64,000 bases of DNA from Rubrivivax sp. (lineage in GTDB: Bacteria > Pseudomonadota > Gammaproteobacteria > Burkholderiales > Burkholderiaceae_C): assembly GCA_016707445.1 (NCBI GenBank), contig JADJHR010000007.1, forward strand, positions 243,183 to 307,182, in the 5' to 3' direction. Made by a program: the position numbers and the translations under genes. Of this stretch, positions 35,401-42,866 are shown piece after piece. A model generated the notes under the pieces. It saw nothing but the letters and a program-made list of their open reading frames with translations. It ran no database searches and had not been told where the DNA came from. Numbering within the stretch: position 1 is the first letter of the stretch; each line of letters starts with the position of its first letter.

Positions 35401-36412
35401 CTTCGTCGCGAATCTCGCCGCCGGCCCCGGTGGCTGCTCCCGCAAAGGGCGAGATCGCGCTCGGGTGGTTGTGCGTCTCCACCTTCATCAGCACATGCGC
35501 GGTCTCTTCGCGCGCGCTGTACCTCGGCGCGTTCGTGAAGCCCTGAGGCAGCCAGCGCTCGACGGGGCCGCCTTCCATCACCGCCGCGTTGTCGCTGTAG
35601 GCGACGATGCTGTGCTGCGGGCTGGCATTCTCGGTGTGGCGGATCATGCCGAACATCGACAGCGGCTGGCGCTGACCGTCGATCGTGAAGTCGGCGTTGA
35701 AGATCTTGTGCCGGCAATGTTCGCTGTTGGCCTGCGCGAACATCATCAGCTCGACATCGGTCGGGTTGCGCTGCAATGCGCGAAAGGCGTCGACCAGATA
35801 GTCGATCTCGTCGTCGGCCAGGGCCAGGCCGAACTCGACGTTGGCCGCAACCAGCGCCGCACGGCCGCGCTCGAGGATGTCGACATGCGCCAATGGCGGC
35901 GCCGGTTGCGGGTCGAACAGCTGGCGCGCGGCGTCGCGCTCGTAGGCCACGCTCTCGGTCATGCGATCGTGCAGCAGCGTCGCCAGCGCCGTTCGTTCGT
36001 CGGCCGACAGCGGCCGCGCGGCGCCGAGCAGCCGCCTCTCCAGTGCCAGCCGGTACTCGACGACGCGTTCGACGCGGTGCAATGCCAAGCCGCAATTGCG
36101 CGCGATGTCGCTGGCCTTGCTGGCCCAGGGCGAGACCGTGCCCAGCCGCGGCATCACCAGCACCAGTTCGCCGCCGCGGTCGGCCTGCGCCGCATCGCCG
36201 TACTGCAGCAGCGCAGCCAGCTTGTCGACCGTGGCGCGATCGGGCGTTTGCTCGAAGGCCGCCCAGTGCACGTGGCGCGCGCCGACCGCCGTCACCCGCG
36301 GGCACACCGCCTGCAGGCGGGCCAGCAGCGTGCGGGCGCGAAACGCCGCCAGTGCATCACCGCCCTCGAAGTGCATCAGGTGGAGCGGCGACGACACCAT
36401 GAGATCCGACAC
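32414..36412 (-). CDS. purL: Phosphoribosylformylglycinamidine synthase (large single-chain form)
   Basis: PurL converts formylglycinamide ribotide, glutamine and ATP to the amidine, step four of de novo purine synthesis. The 1332-residue protein is the proteobacterial all-in-one form: an N-terminal PurS-like domain, a linker, two AIRS-like synthase halves (with the ATP segment ETHNHPSAISPFAGAATG), and a C-terminal class I glutaminase. The glutaminase shows the nucleophile in GVCNGCQMM (about residue 1174) and the His/Glu pair in MPHPERVF (about 1297). The ATG at 36412 is used; a second in-frame ATG at 36400 is also possible. It is divergent from map. Confidence 0.98.
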   Translation of the reverse strand: MSDLMVSSPLHLMHFEGGDALAAFRARTLLARLQAVCPRVTAVGARHVHWAAFEQTPDRATVDKLAALLQYGDAAQADRGGELVLVMPRLGTVSPWASKASDIARNCGLALHRVERVVEYRLALERRLLGAARPLSADERTALATLLHDRMTESVAYERDAARQLFDPQPAPPLAHVDILERGRAALVAANVEFGLALADDEIDYLVDAFRALQRNPTDVELMMFAQANSEHCRHKIFNADFTIDGQRQPLSMFGMIRHTENASPQHSIVAYSDNAAVMEGGPVERWLPQGFTNAPRYSAREETAHVLMKVETHNHPSAISPFAGAATGAGGEIRDEGATGRGARPKAGLTGFTVGNLHLPGTAEPWERQPIGRPGHIASALQIMTEGPLGGAAFNNEFGRPNLGGYFRVFEQAVAGVYRGYHKPIMIAGGLGQISEGQTHKLPFGAGTLLVQLGGPGMRIGMGGGAASSMAAGSNSAALDFDSVQRGNPEIQRRAQEVINHCWALGSSNPIVAIHDVGAGGISNAFPELVDGAGKGAVFDLRRVPLEESGLAPKEIWCNESQERYVLALDPDLLPLFEQMCARERCPFAVVGVTSDEARLVLEDGPGGERVIDMPMDVLLGKPPRMHREVQRVTRSGNPLDLNGVQLQTVAFDVLRHPTAASKRFLVTIADRTVGGLSHRDPMVGPWQVPVADCAVTLADYKGFRGEAMSMGERTPLAALDAPASGRMAVAEAITNLLAAPIELSRVKLSCNWMAACGEPGEDAALYDTVRAVGLDLCPALGIGVPVGKDSLSMRTRWADDGAAKQVTAPVSLIVTAFATLDDVRGSLTPQLQAGDTTLVLIDLGQGRRRMAGSMLAQVLGQFGDRVPDLDEPAQLVALVKAINTLRGQGRILAYHDRSDGGLWAAVCEMGFAGRRGVSLNVDILVTDSDGIADSRAEYGDSKNWASQVDERRKQLTLEALFNEELGVVIQVPTTVRNEVMATLREHGLSRHAHFVGKTNNSGRIEVWRDTKLQFGAPLRELQQAWDEVSWRIARERDNPECADAEHAAAGAADDPGLQVLPTFDPADDVAAPFIGGARPQIAILREQGVNSHLEMSYAMALAGFDTFDVHMSDLQAGRARLDQFRGLVACGGFSYGDTLGAGEGWARSILFNPPLAEAFAAFFNRPDTLALGVCNGCQMMAALAALIPGTQHWPRFTRNRSQQFEARLSMVEVLQSPSLFFAGMAGSRLPIAVAHGEGYADFSQRGDAARVQAALRFVDPQGRATEAYPDNPNGSPGGLTAVTTADGRFTALMPHPERVFRNLQMSWSGGDPDVHSPWLRMFRNARKALG

Positions 36413-36489
36413 GCTAGAGGAAAACCCGGATTCTACCGAGCGCCCTGCCCAACCCGGGCCTCAGGGTGTCAGCGGCCGGCCGACGACGG

Positions 36490-36506
36490 CCATCGCCTTG
36501 CGATGG
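36490..36506. promoter_or_regulatory. Short perfect inverted repeat between purL and map
   Basis: CCATCGC-CTT-GCGATGG is an exact 7-bp inverted repeat in the 106-base divergent intergenic region. It is followed at once by GATAAT (36507-36512), a possible -10 for map. The spacing suggests an operator over the map promoter, but no known regulator motif is recognised; it does not match the E. coli PurR box. Confidence 0.35.
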
Positions 36507-36518
36507 GATAATTCCGGG

Positions 36519-37388
36519 ATGAGCATCACCATCAAGTCGGCCGCCGACATCGAAGGCATGCGCCTGGCCGGCCGCCTGGCGTCCGAGGTGCTGGACATGC
36601 TGGCGCCGCACATCCAGGCCGGCATCACCACGCGCGAGATCGACCGCCTGGCGCACGTGCACATGGTGCAGGTGCAGGGCGGCATTCCGGCCACGCTGGG
36701 CTACCAGCCACCGGGCTATCTAGCCTATCCAGCGTCGCTGTGCACCTCGGTCAACGACGTCGTCTGCCACGGCATCCCAGACGATCGGCCGCTGAAAAAC
36801 GGCGACATCCTGAACATCGATGTCACCGTCATCAAGAACGGCTGGCATGGCGACAACAGCCGCATGTATGTTGTGGGCGAGGCCGGCATTGCCGCGCGCA
36901 GGCTGTGCCAGATCACGTTCGAAGCGATGTGGAAAGGCATCGTCAAGGTGCGGCCCGGTGCCCGCCTGGGCGACATCGGCCACGCCATCCAGGCTTTTGC
37001 CGAACACGCCGGTTTTTCGGTCGTGCGCGAGTTCTGCGGCCACGGCGTGGGCGCGCGTTTCCACGAAGAACCGCAGGTGCTGCACTACGGCCGGCCCGGC
37101 ACGATGGAAGAGCTGGTGCCGGGCATGATCTTCACGATCGAGCCCATGATCAACGCCGGCCGGCGCGACATCAAGGAAGACCGCAAGGGTGGCCGCCCCT
37201 ATGACGGCTGGACCATCGTCACGCGCGACCGTTCGCTGTCGGCGCAATGGGAGCACACGGTGCTGGTCACCGACAGCGGCTACGAGGTGCTGACGGTATC
37301 GGCCGGCAGCCCACCACCGCCGGCCTTTGCCAGCGCCGGCTACGCCAGCATCAACGCCCCGGCACGGCCGGAATCGGTCGTGTCCTGA
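36519..37388 (+). CDS. map: Methionine aminopeptidase, type I
   Basis: Map removes the initiator methionine from nascent proteins. The 289-residue protein has the pita-bread fold with the five metal ligands in the expected motifs: D in NIDVTVIKNGWHGD, H in CGHGVGARFHEEP, and E in FTIEPMIN and QWEHTVLVT. About 25 extra Ala/Pro-rich residues follow the usual C-terminus. The start is the ATG at 36519 (MSITIKSAAD). A GATAAT lies only 7 bases upstream, so any transcript from it would be almost leaderless. The stop is 2 bases before the GTG of glnD. Confidence 0.97.
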   Translation: MSITIKSAADIEGMRLAGRLASEVLDMLAPHIQAGITTREIDRLAHVHMVQVQGGIPATLGYQPPGYLAYPASLCTSVNDVVCHGIPDDRPLKNGDILNIDVTVIKNGWHGDNSRMYVVGEAGIAARRLCQITFEAMWKGIVKVRPGARLGDIGHAIQAFAEHAGFSVVREFCGHGVGARFHEEPQVLHYGRPGTMEELVPGMIFTIEPMINAGRRDIKEDRKGGRPYDGWTIVTRDRSLSAQWEHTVLVTDSGYEVLTVSAGSPPPPAFASAGYASINAPARPESVVS

Positions 37389-37390
37389 CG

Positions 37391-40036
37391 GTGAACCCGG
37401 ACCTGCGGGCTGGCAGCGCCACCGCGGCACCCAGCCTGCCGCTGCTGAAGCAGCGCTTCGTCGAAGGCAAGACCGCGCTGCTCGAGGCCTTCGCGGCCGG
37501 GCGCGCCACGGCACCGGCCACGGCCCGGTTGTTGCGCCGACTGACCCGCCATGTCGACACCACGCTGGCCGACCTGTGGCGCAAGGCGGCCCTGCCCAAG
37601 GGTGCAGCGCTGGTTGCGGTGGGCGGCTACGGCCGCGGCGAGTTGTTCCCCAGTTCGGATGTCGACGTGCTGATCGTGCTTTCCGGCGACGGCGACAGCC
37701 GGTCCGACCCGGTGCACGGGGCGCTGGCCCAGCAGGAAACCATCAGCGCCTTCATCACCGGCTGCTGGGACATCGGCCTGGAGGTCGGCTCGTCGGTACG
37801 CAATGTCGAAGAATGCGTGGCCGAGGCCCGACGGGACGTGACGGTGCAGACGGCACTGCTGGAAAGCCGCCTGGTGTGCGGCAGCCGGCGCCTGTACCAG
37901 CAGTTCCGCCAGGCCACCGACGCCGCGCTGGACGCACGCGCCTTCCTGCGTGCCAAGACACTGGAAATGCGCCAGCGCCACGTCAAGTACGACGGCACGC
38001 CGTACGCGCTGGAGCCCAACTGCAAGGAAAGCCCCGGCGGCCTGCGCGACCTGCAGGTGGTGATCTGGGTCGCACGCGCCGCCGGGCTGGGCCAGACCTG
38101 GGCAGAGCTGGCGCAAAAAGGCCTGGTCACGCCCTTCGAGGCGAGCCAGCTGCACAAGCACGAAGGTGTGCTCAAGCTGATCCGTGCCCACCTGCACCTG
38201 GTGGCCGGCCGGCGCGAGGACCGGCTGGTGTTCGATCTGCAGACCGCCGTGGCCGCGAGCTTCGGCCTCAAGGCCACCAACGACCAGCGCAGCTCGGAAG
38301 TGCTGATGCACCGCTACTACTGGGCGGCCAAGGCGGTGTCGCAGCTCAACCAGATCCTGCTGCTGAACATCGAGGAGCGCATCAGCGGCAGCGAACGTGC
38401 GCCGATGCGGCCGATCAACGGCCGCTTTCTGGACCGCGGCGGCATGCTCGAGGTGGCCCACGACGAGCTCTACATCGACAACCCGCACGCCATCCTCGAA
38501 ACCTTCGTCGTCTACCAGCAGACACCCGGGCTGCAGGGCCTGTCGGCGCGCACCTTGCGTGCGCTGTACAACGCGCGCAACGTGATGGACACCGATTTCC
38601 GGCGCGACCCCGTCAATCGCCAGCAGTTCATGCAGATCCTGCGTCAGCCCAAGGGACAGACGCACGCGTTCAGGCAGATGAACCAGACCTCGGTGCTGGG
38701 CCGCTACCTGTGGGTGTTCCGCCGCATCGTCGGGCGCATGCAGCACGACCTGTTCCACGTCTACACGGTGGACCAGCACATCCTGATGGTGCTGCGCAAC
38801 GTGCGCCGCTTCTTCATCCCCGAGCACGCCCACGAGTACGCCTTCTGCAGCCAGCTGGCCAGCAACTTCGACCCACCCTGGGTGCTGTACGTGGCCGCGC
38901 TGTTCCATGACGTGGCCAAAGGGCGTGGCGGGGATCACAGCGAACTGGGCGCGCGCGAGGTGCGTCGCTTCTGTCGCGAGCACCTCATCCCGCGCAACGA
39001 TGCGCAGCTGATCGAGTTCCTGGTGCGCCAGCACCTGACGATGAGCCGCATCGCGCAGAAAGAGGATCTCAGCGACGCCGATGTCATCGACCAGTTTGCA
39101 CGGCTGGTGGGCAGCGAGCGGCGCCTGACGGCGCTGTACCTGCTGACGGTGGCCGACATCCGCGGCACCGGGCCGCGGGTGTGGAACGCCTGGAAGGGCA
39201 AGCTGCTGGAAGACCTGTACCGGCTGACGCTGCGTGCGCTGGGCGGCGCCAAGCCCAACCTGGCTGCCGAGATCGAAAGCCGCAAACAAGAGGCGCGGCA
39301 GAAGCTGGCGCTGCTGTCGGCCTTGCCGGGCACCGAAGCGCCGCTGTGGAAGACGCTGGAGCTGAGCTACTTTGCGCGCCACGAAGCCGCTGACATCGCC
39401 TGGCATGCACGGTCGCTGTGGCGCTACATCGAGTCGCGCGATGCGGTGGTGCGCGCACGGCCGTCGGCGGTAGGTGACGGCCTGCAGGTGCTGGTGTATT
39501 GCCCCGACCGGCCCGATCTGTTTGCGCGCATCTGCGGGTATTTCGACAACGCCGGCTTCAGCATCCAGGACGCCAAGGTGCACACCACGCGCACCGGCTA
39601 CGCACTCGATACCTTCCAGGTCGTCACCGCCCATGGCGATGGCGACGACGCCGCCGCTTACCGCTCGATGATCTCGTTGATCGAGACGCAGGCGGCGCTG
39701 GCGCTGGCCAGCGACGGGCCGCTGCCCGAGCCCCGCCGCGGCCGCGTGTCGCGCCGCGTGCGCAGCTTTCCGGTGCAGCCGCGCGTCACGCTGGCGCCCG
39801 ACGAACGCGCGCAGCGCTGGCTGCTGACGGTCACCGCCAGCGACCGCTCGGGCCTGCTGTACGCGATCGCGCGCGTGCTGGCACGCAACCACATCAACCT
39901 GCAGCTGGCCAAGGTCACGACGCTGGGCGAGCGTGTCGAGGACACCTTCCTGGTCGACGGGCCTGCCCTGCAGCAACCCAAGGCGCAGCTGCGCATCGAG
40001 AGCGAACTGCTCGATGCCTGCGCCGCACCGGGCTGA
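37391..40036 (+). CDS. glnD: Bifunctional uridylyltransferase/uridylyl-removing enzyme GlnD
   Basis: GlnD is the nitrogen sensor that attaches UMP to PII proteins when glutamine is low and removes it when glutamine is high. The 881-residue protein starts with GTG at 37391 (VNPDLRAGSA). Its domains in order are the nucleotidyltransferase with GGYGRGELFPSSDVD (78-92), a linker, the HD uridylyl-removing domain with LFHDVAKGRGGDHSELG (about 505-521), and two ACT domains that bind glutamine (from about 697 and about 808). The length is close to E. coli (890). It follows map after 2 bases, a conserved map-glnD order. Confidence 0.97.
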   Translation: MNPDLRAGSATAAPSLPLLKQRFVEGKTALLEAFAAGRATAPATARLLRRLTRHVDTTLADLWRKAALPKGAALVAVGGYGRGELFPSSDVDVLIVLSGDGDSRSDPVHGALAQQETISAFITGCWDIGLEVGSSVRNVEECVAEARRDVTVQTALLESRLVCGSRRLYQQFRQATDAALDARAFLRAKTLEMRQRHVKYDGTPYALEPNCKESPGGLRDLQVVIWVARAAGLGQTWAELAQKGLVTPFEASQLHKHEGVLKLIRAHLHLVAGRREDRLVFDLQTAVAASFGLKATNDQRSSEVLMHRYYWAAKAVSQLNQILLLNIEERISGSERAPMRPINGRFLDRGGMLEVAHDELYIDNPHAILETFVVYQQTPGLQGLSARTLRALYNARNVMDTDFRRDPVNRQQFMQILRQPKGQTHAFRQMNQTSVLGRYLWVFRRIVGRMQHDLFHVYTVDQHILMVLRNVRRFFIPEHAHEYAFCSQLASNFDPPWVLYVAALFHDVAKGRGGDHSELGAREVRRFCREHLIPRNDAQLIEFLVRQHLTMSRIAQKEDLSDADVIDQFARLVGSERRLTALYLLTVADIRGTGPRVWNAWKGKLLEDLYRLTLRALGGAKPNLAAEIESRKQEARQKLALLSALPGTEAPLWKTLELSYFARHEAADIAWHARSLWRYIESRDAVVRARPSAVGDGLQVLVYCPDRPDLFARICGYFDNAGFSIQDAKVHTTRTGYALDTFQVVTAHGDGDDAAAYRSMISLIETQAALALASDGPLPEPRRGRVSRRVRSFPVQPRVTLAPDERAQRWLLTVTASDRSGLLYAIARVLARNHINLQLAKVTTLGERVEDTFLVDGPALQQPKAQLRIESELLDACAAPG

Positions 40037-40038
40037 AC

Positions 40039-41130
40039 GTGGTCAAGCTGCCGACCCAGGTCGACATCGCCGATGCCCTGCTGCCGGGCGCCGGCTTCGA
40101 TGCGCTGATCGATGCGCGCTCGCCGGCCGAGTTCGCCGACGACCACCTGCCCGGCGCGATCAACTGGCCGGTGCTCGACGACGCCCAGCGCCACGCGGTG
40201 GGCACGCTGTACGTGCAAAGCTCGCCGCTGGCCGCGCGCAAGGTCGGTGCCGCGCTGGTGTCGCGCAACATCGCCGATCTGATCGACACCCACCTGGCCG
40301 AAACGCCGCGTGACTGGCGCCCGCTGGTGTACTGCTGGCGCGGCGGCCAACGTTCGGGCAGCCTGGCGCTGGTGCTGGCGCAGATCGGATTTCGCAGCAG
40401 CCAGTTGCAGGGCGGCTACAAGGCGTTTCGTGCCCGCGTACGTGACGACCTGGACCGGCTGCCGGGGGTGTTTGCTTACACGGTACTGTGCGGCCGCACC
40501 GGAAGCGGCAAGACCCGGCTGCTGCAGGCGCTGAACGATGCCGGCGCACAGGTGCTCGACCTCGAAGGCCTGGCCCAACACCGGGGCTCGGTGCTGGGCG
40601 CGCTGCCCGGGCTGCCGCAGCCGTCGCAGAAGCACTTCGACACCCGGGTCTGGCAGGCGCTGAGCGGCTTCGACGCGCAGCAGCCGGTGTTCGTCGAAAG
40701 CGAGAGCGCCAAGATCGGCAGCCTGCGCGTGCCCCCGGCGCTGCTGGCGGCCATGCACGCGCAGGGCCGCTGCGTGCGCATCCACACGCAGGACAGCGCG
40801 CGCATCGACCTGCTGCTCGACGACTACCGCGACAGCATGCACGACCCCGAGCCGCTGTGTCGCCTGCTCGAAAGCCTGGTCGAGTTGCGCGGCCGCGACC
40901 CCATCACGCAGTGGCAGGGCATGGCGCGCAACGGGCAATGGCCGGCGCTGATCGCGGCCCTGATGGCCGAGCACTACGACCCGCTGTACGAACGCTCGAT
41001 GCTGCGCAGCTACCCCACACTGGCGCACGCTCCCCGGGTCGAACTGCAGCGCGGCGACCCGGCCGAGCTGGCCGCCGCCGCGGCCACGCTGATCGACCTG
41101 AGCACGCGGCCTTCGCCCCTCACCTCTTGA
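40039..41130 (+). CDS. mnmH: tRNA 2-selenouridine synthase (rhodanese plus P-loop)
   Basis: MnmH (SelU) geranylates and then selenates 2-thiouridine at the wobble position of tRNAs for Lys, Glu and Gln. The 363-residue protein has an N-terminal rhodanese domain with the active cysteine C98 in VYCWRGGQRSGS and a C-terminal P-loop domain with GRTGSGKT (151-158). It starts with GTG 2 bases after glnD. The activity needs selenophosphate, so selD should exist elsewhere in the genome; no other selenium gene is in the window. Confidence 0.95.
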   Translation: MVKLPTQVDIADALLPGAGFDALIDARSPAEFADDHLPGAINWPVLDDAQRHAVGTLYVQSSPLAARKVGAALVSRNIADLIDTHLAETPRDWRPLVYCWRGGQRSGSLALVLAQIGFRSSQLQGGYKAFRARVRDDLDRLPGVFAYTVLCGRTGSGKTRLLQALNDAGAQVLDLEGLAQHRGSVLGALPGLPQPSQKHFDTRVWQALSGFDAQQPVFVESESAKIGSLRVPPALLAAMHAQGRCVRIHTQDSARIDLLLDDYRDSMHDPEPLCRLLESLVELRGRDPITQWQGMARNGQWPALIAALMAEHYDPLYERSMLRSYPTLAHAPRVELQRGDPAELAAAAATLIDLSTRPSPLTS

Positions 41131-41176
41131 CCTTGATCATGCGTCGGCCGTGGCCGCGCAGGCAGGATGACAACCC

Positions 41177-41971
41177 ATGCAATGGCGCAACCGGCAGGCC
41201 CTGGCCGAGTCCCGAAGTTTCAGTGTCCGCCCGCTGCCGCTGTTGCGGCCGCTGGGCTGGCTGGCGCGCGGCTGGCAGGATCTGATGCGCTGCCCCATGC
41301 CGGGGCTGTTGCACGGCCTGGCGGTGCTGGCTTTCGGCGTATTGCTGATCGTGGTCGCGCATCGGCAGTTCTGGCTGCTGGCGGGTGCCTTCACCGGCTT
41401 CCTGCTGGTGGCCCCGGTGGTGGCCACGGGCCTGTACGCCGTCAGCCGCGAGCTGGGGCGAGGCCGGCAGCCGACCCTGGGCACTGCCATTCGCGCCTGG
41501 CGGCCCGGTGACGGCCGGCTGGTGGTGTTTGGTCTCTTGCTGGCGCTGGCCGGCAGCGGTTGGGTCTTGACATCGGCATCGCTGATCACCGGCTTTGCCG
41601 GCGCGCCTGTGAACAACCCGATCGACTTCCTGCGCGTGGTGGTGCTGGCGCCCCGCGGCTGGTTGTTCGAGGCCTGGCTGATGCTGGGTGCGCTGCTGGC
41701 CGCCCCGGTGTTCGCGTCCAGCGTGGTTGCGATCCCGCTGCTGCTGGACCGCCAGGTCAGCGTGCTGGCCGCCGTGCTGACCAGCTGGCGCGTGGTGATG
41801 GCGCACCCGGCACCGCTGGCGCTGTGGGCGGCGCTGCTGATGGGCCTGAGCCTGCTGGGCATGCTCAGCGCGATGCTCGGCCTGGTCGTGATCGTGCCCT
41901 GGCTGGCGCATGCCAGCTGGCATGCCTACCGCGACCTGGTCGACACCACGGGCCTGCCGGCCCAACCTTGA
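41177..41971 (+). CDS. DUF2189 family membrane protein
   Basis: The 264-residue protein has a short basic N-terminus and about six membrane helices arranged in pairs (for example residues 44-61, 66-88, 112-133, 163-185, 205-227). The length and the opening 'PLPLLRPLGWLARGWQDLMRCP' fit DUF2189, a family of unknown function. It precedes a tiny DUF2788 gene and a YitT-like gene, all on the same strand, so the three may be a membrane-protein operon. Confidence 0.8.
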   Translation: MQWRNRQALAESRSFSVRPLPLLRPLGWLARGWQDLMRCPMPGLLHGLAVLAFGVLLIVVAHRQFWLLAGAFTGFLLVAPVVATGLYAVSRELGRGRQPTLGTAIRAWRPGDGRLVVFGLLLALAGSGWVLTSASLITGFAGAPVNNPIDFLRVVVLAPRGWLFEAWLMLGALLAAPVFASSVVAIPLLLDRQVSVLAAVLTSWRVVMAHPAPLALWAALLMGLSLLGMLSAMLGLVVIVPWLAHASWHAYRDLVDTTGLPAQP

Positions 41972-41985
41972 GAACCGGTACCGCC

Positions 41986-42204
41986 ATGTGGGGCTACACC
42001 GAAGAGCAGATCGCCCAGTTCGGGCTCACCTTCGGCGTCGGCGCGTTCATGCTCTACATGGTATTCATCATCTTCCAGCTGGCGCGCGAATCGAAGGCCG
42101 GACGCTTCGGCACCTTCGTCCTGTTTCTAGCGCTGGGCTTCGGTCTGCTGGGCTTCGCGGCCAAGGGGCTGATCAAGTACTTCCTGGCTGGCGTCAGCGA
42201 ATGA
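41986..42204 (+). CDS. DUF2788 small membrane protein
   Basis: This 72-residue protein has two hydrophobic helices (about 13-31 and 44-66) joined by a short basic loop, RESKAGRFG. The opening MWGYTEEQIAQFGL and the overall size match DUF2788, a small betaproteobacterial and gammaproteobacterial family of unknown role. It lies 14 bases after the DUF2189 gene and overlaps the YitT-like gene by ATGA. Confidence 0.85.
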   Translation: MWGYTEEQIAQFGLTFGVGAFMLYMVFIIFQLARESKAGRFGTFVLFLALGFGLLGFAAKGLIKYFLAGVSE

Positions 42205-42815
42205 CTGCGGCGCTGCCCACGCCCGCCGGCCACAGCCTGCTGGAAGACGTCCAGGCGCTGGTAACCGGCACGCTGTTCGTCGCGCTGGGCGTGACGCTGT
42301 TCAAGCAGGCCGGCATGGTCACCGGCGGCACCGCCGGCATCGCCTTTGTGGCGCATTACGCCGTCGGCTGGCCCTTCGGGCTGGTTTTCTTCGTGATCAA
42401 CCTGCCGTTCTACGGCCTGGCCTGGAAGCGCATGGGCGCGCGCTTCACACTCAAGACCTTCATCGCCGTGGGTCTGCTGGCGCTGCTGACCGAATTGCTG
42501 CCGCACTGGATGCAGCTGCAGGACGTGCACCCACTGTTCGCGGCCATCGGCGGCGGGCTGCTGGCGGGTGCGGGTTTCCTGATCCTGTTCCGCCACCAGG
42601 CCAGCCTGGGCGGACTCAATGTGCTGGTGCTGTGGCTGCAGGAGCGCCGCGGCTGGCGCGCCGGCAAGGTGCAGATGGCGATCGACCTGCTGATTCTGCT
42701 GACGGCCACGCCCTGGCTGGCGCCGAAGCAACTGGCGCTGTCGGTGCTGGGTGCACTGGCACTGAATTTCGCGCTCGCCGTCAACCACAAGCCCGGCCGC
42801 TACGTCGCGGTGTAG
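42201..42815 (+). CDS. YitT family (DUF161) membrane protein
   Basis: The 204-residue protein has five to six membrane helices with the YitT hallmarks: an early Gly-rich motif MVTGGTAGIAF and a later LFRHQASLGGLNVLVLWLQ. It is shorter than Bacillus YitT because the C-terminal DUF2179 domain is missing, which is normal in proteobacteria. Substrate and function are unknown. It is coupled to DUF2788 by an ATGA overlap. Confidence 0.88.
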   Translation: MTAALPTPAGHSLLEDVQALVTGTLFVALGVTLFKQAGMVTGGTAGIAFVAHYAVGWPFGLVFFVINLPFYGLAWKRMGARFTLKTFIAVGLLALLTELLPHWMQLQDVHPLFAAIGGGLLAGAGFLILFRHQASLGGLNVLVLWLQERRGWRAGKVQMAIDLLILLTATPWLAPKQLALSVLGALALNFALAVNHKPGRYVAV

Positions 42816-42866
42816 CGCTGAAGTTCCCGACGGCGCTGACAGCGTCCATGGTCCAATCGCTGCCAG

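Noticed and set aside
34373..36511. 712-codon open frame antisense to purL
   Set aside because: Same cause: opposite a full PurL, composition-biased, with no recognisable domain.
37340..39976. Very long open frame (878 codons) antisense to glnD
   Set aside because: It lies wholly opposite a gene with all GlnD domains. Long antisense frames are a by-product of high third-position GC, and the peptide is His/Gln/Arg-rich without any family motif.
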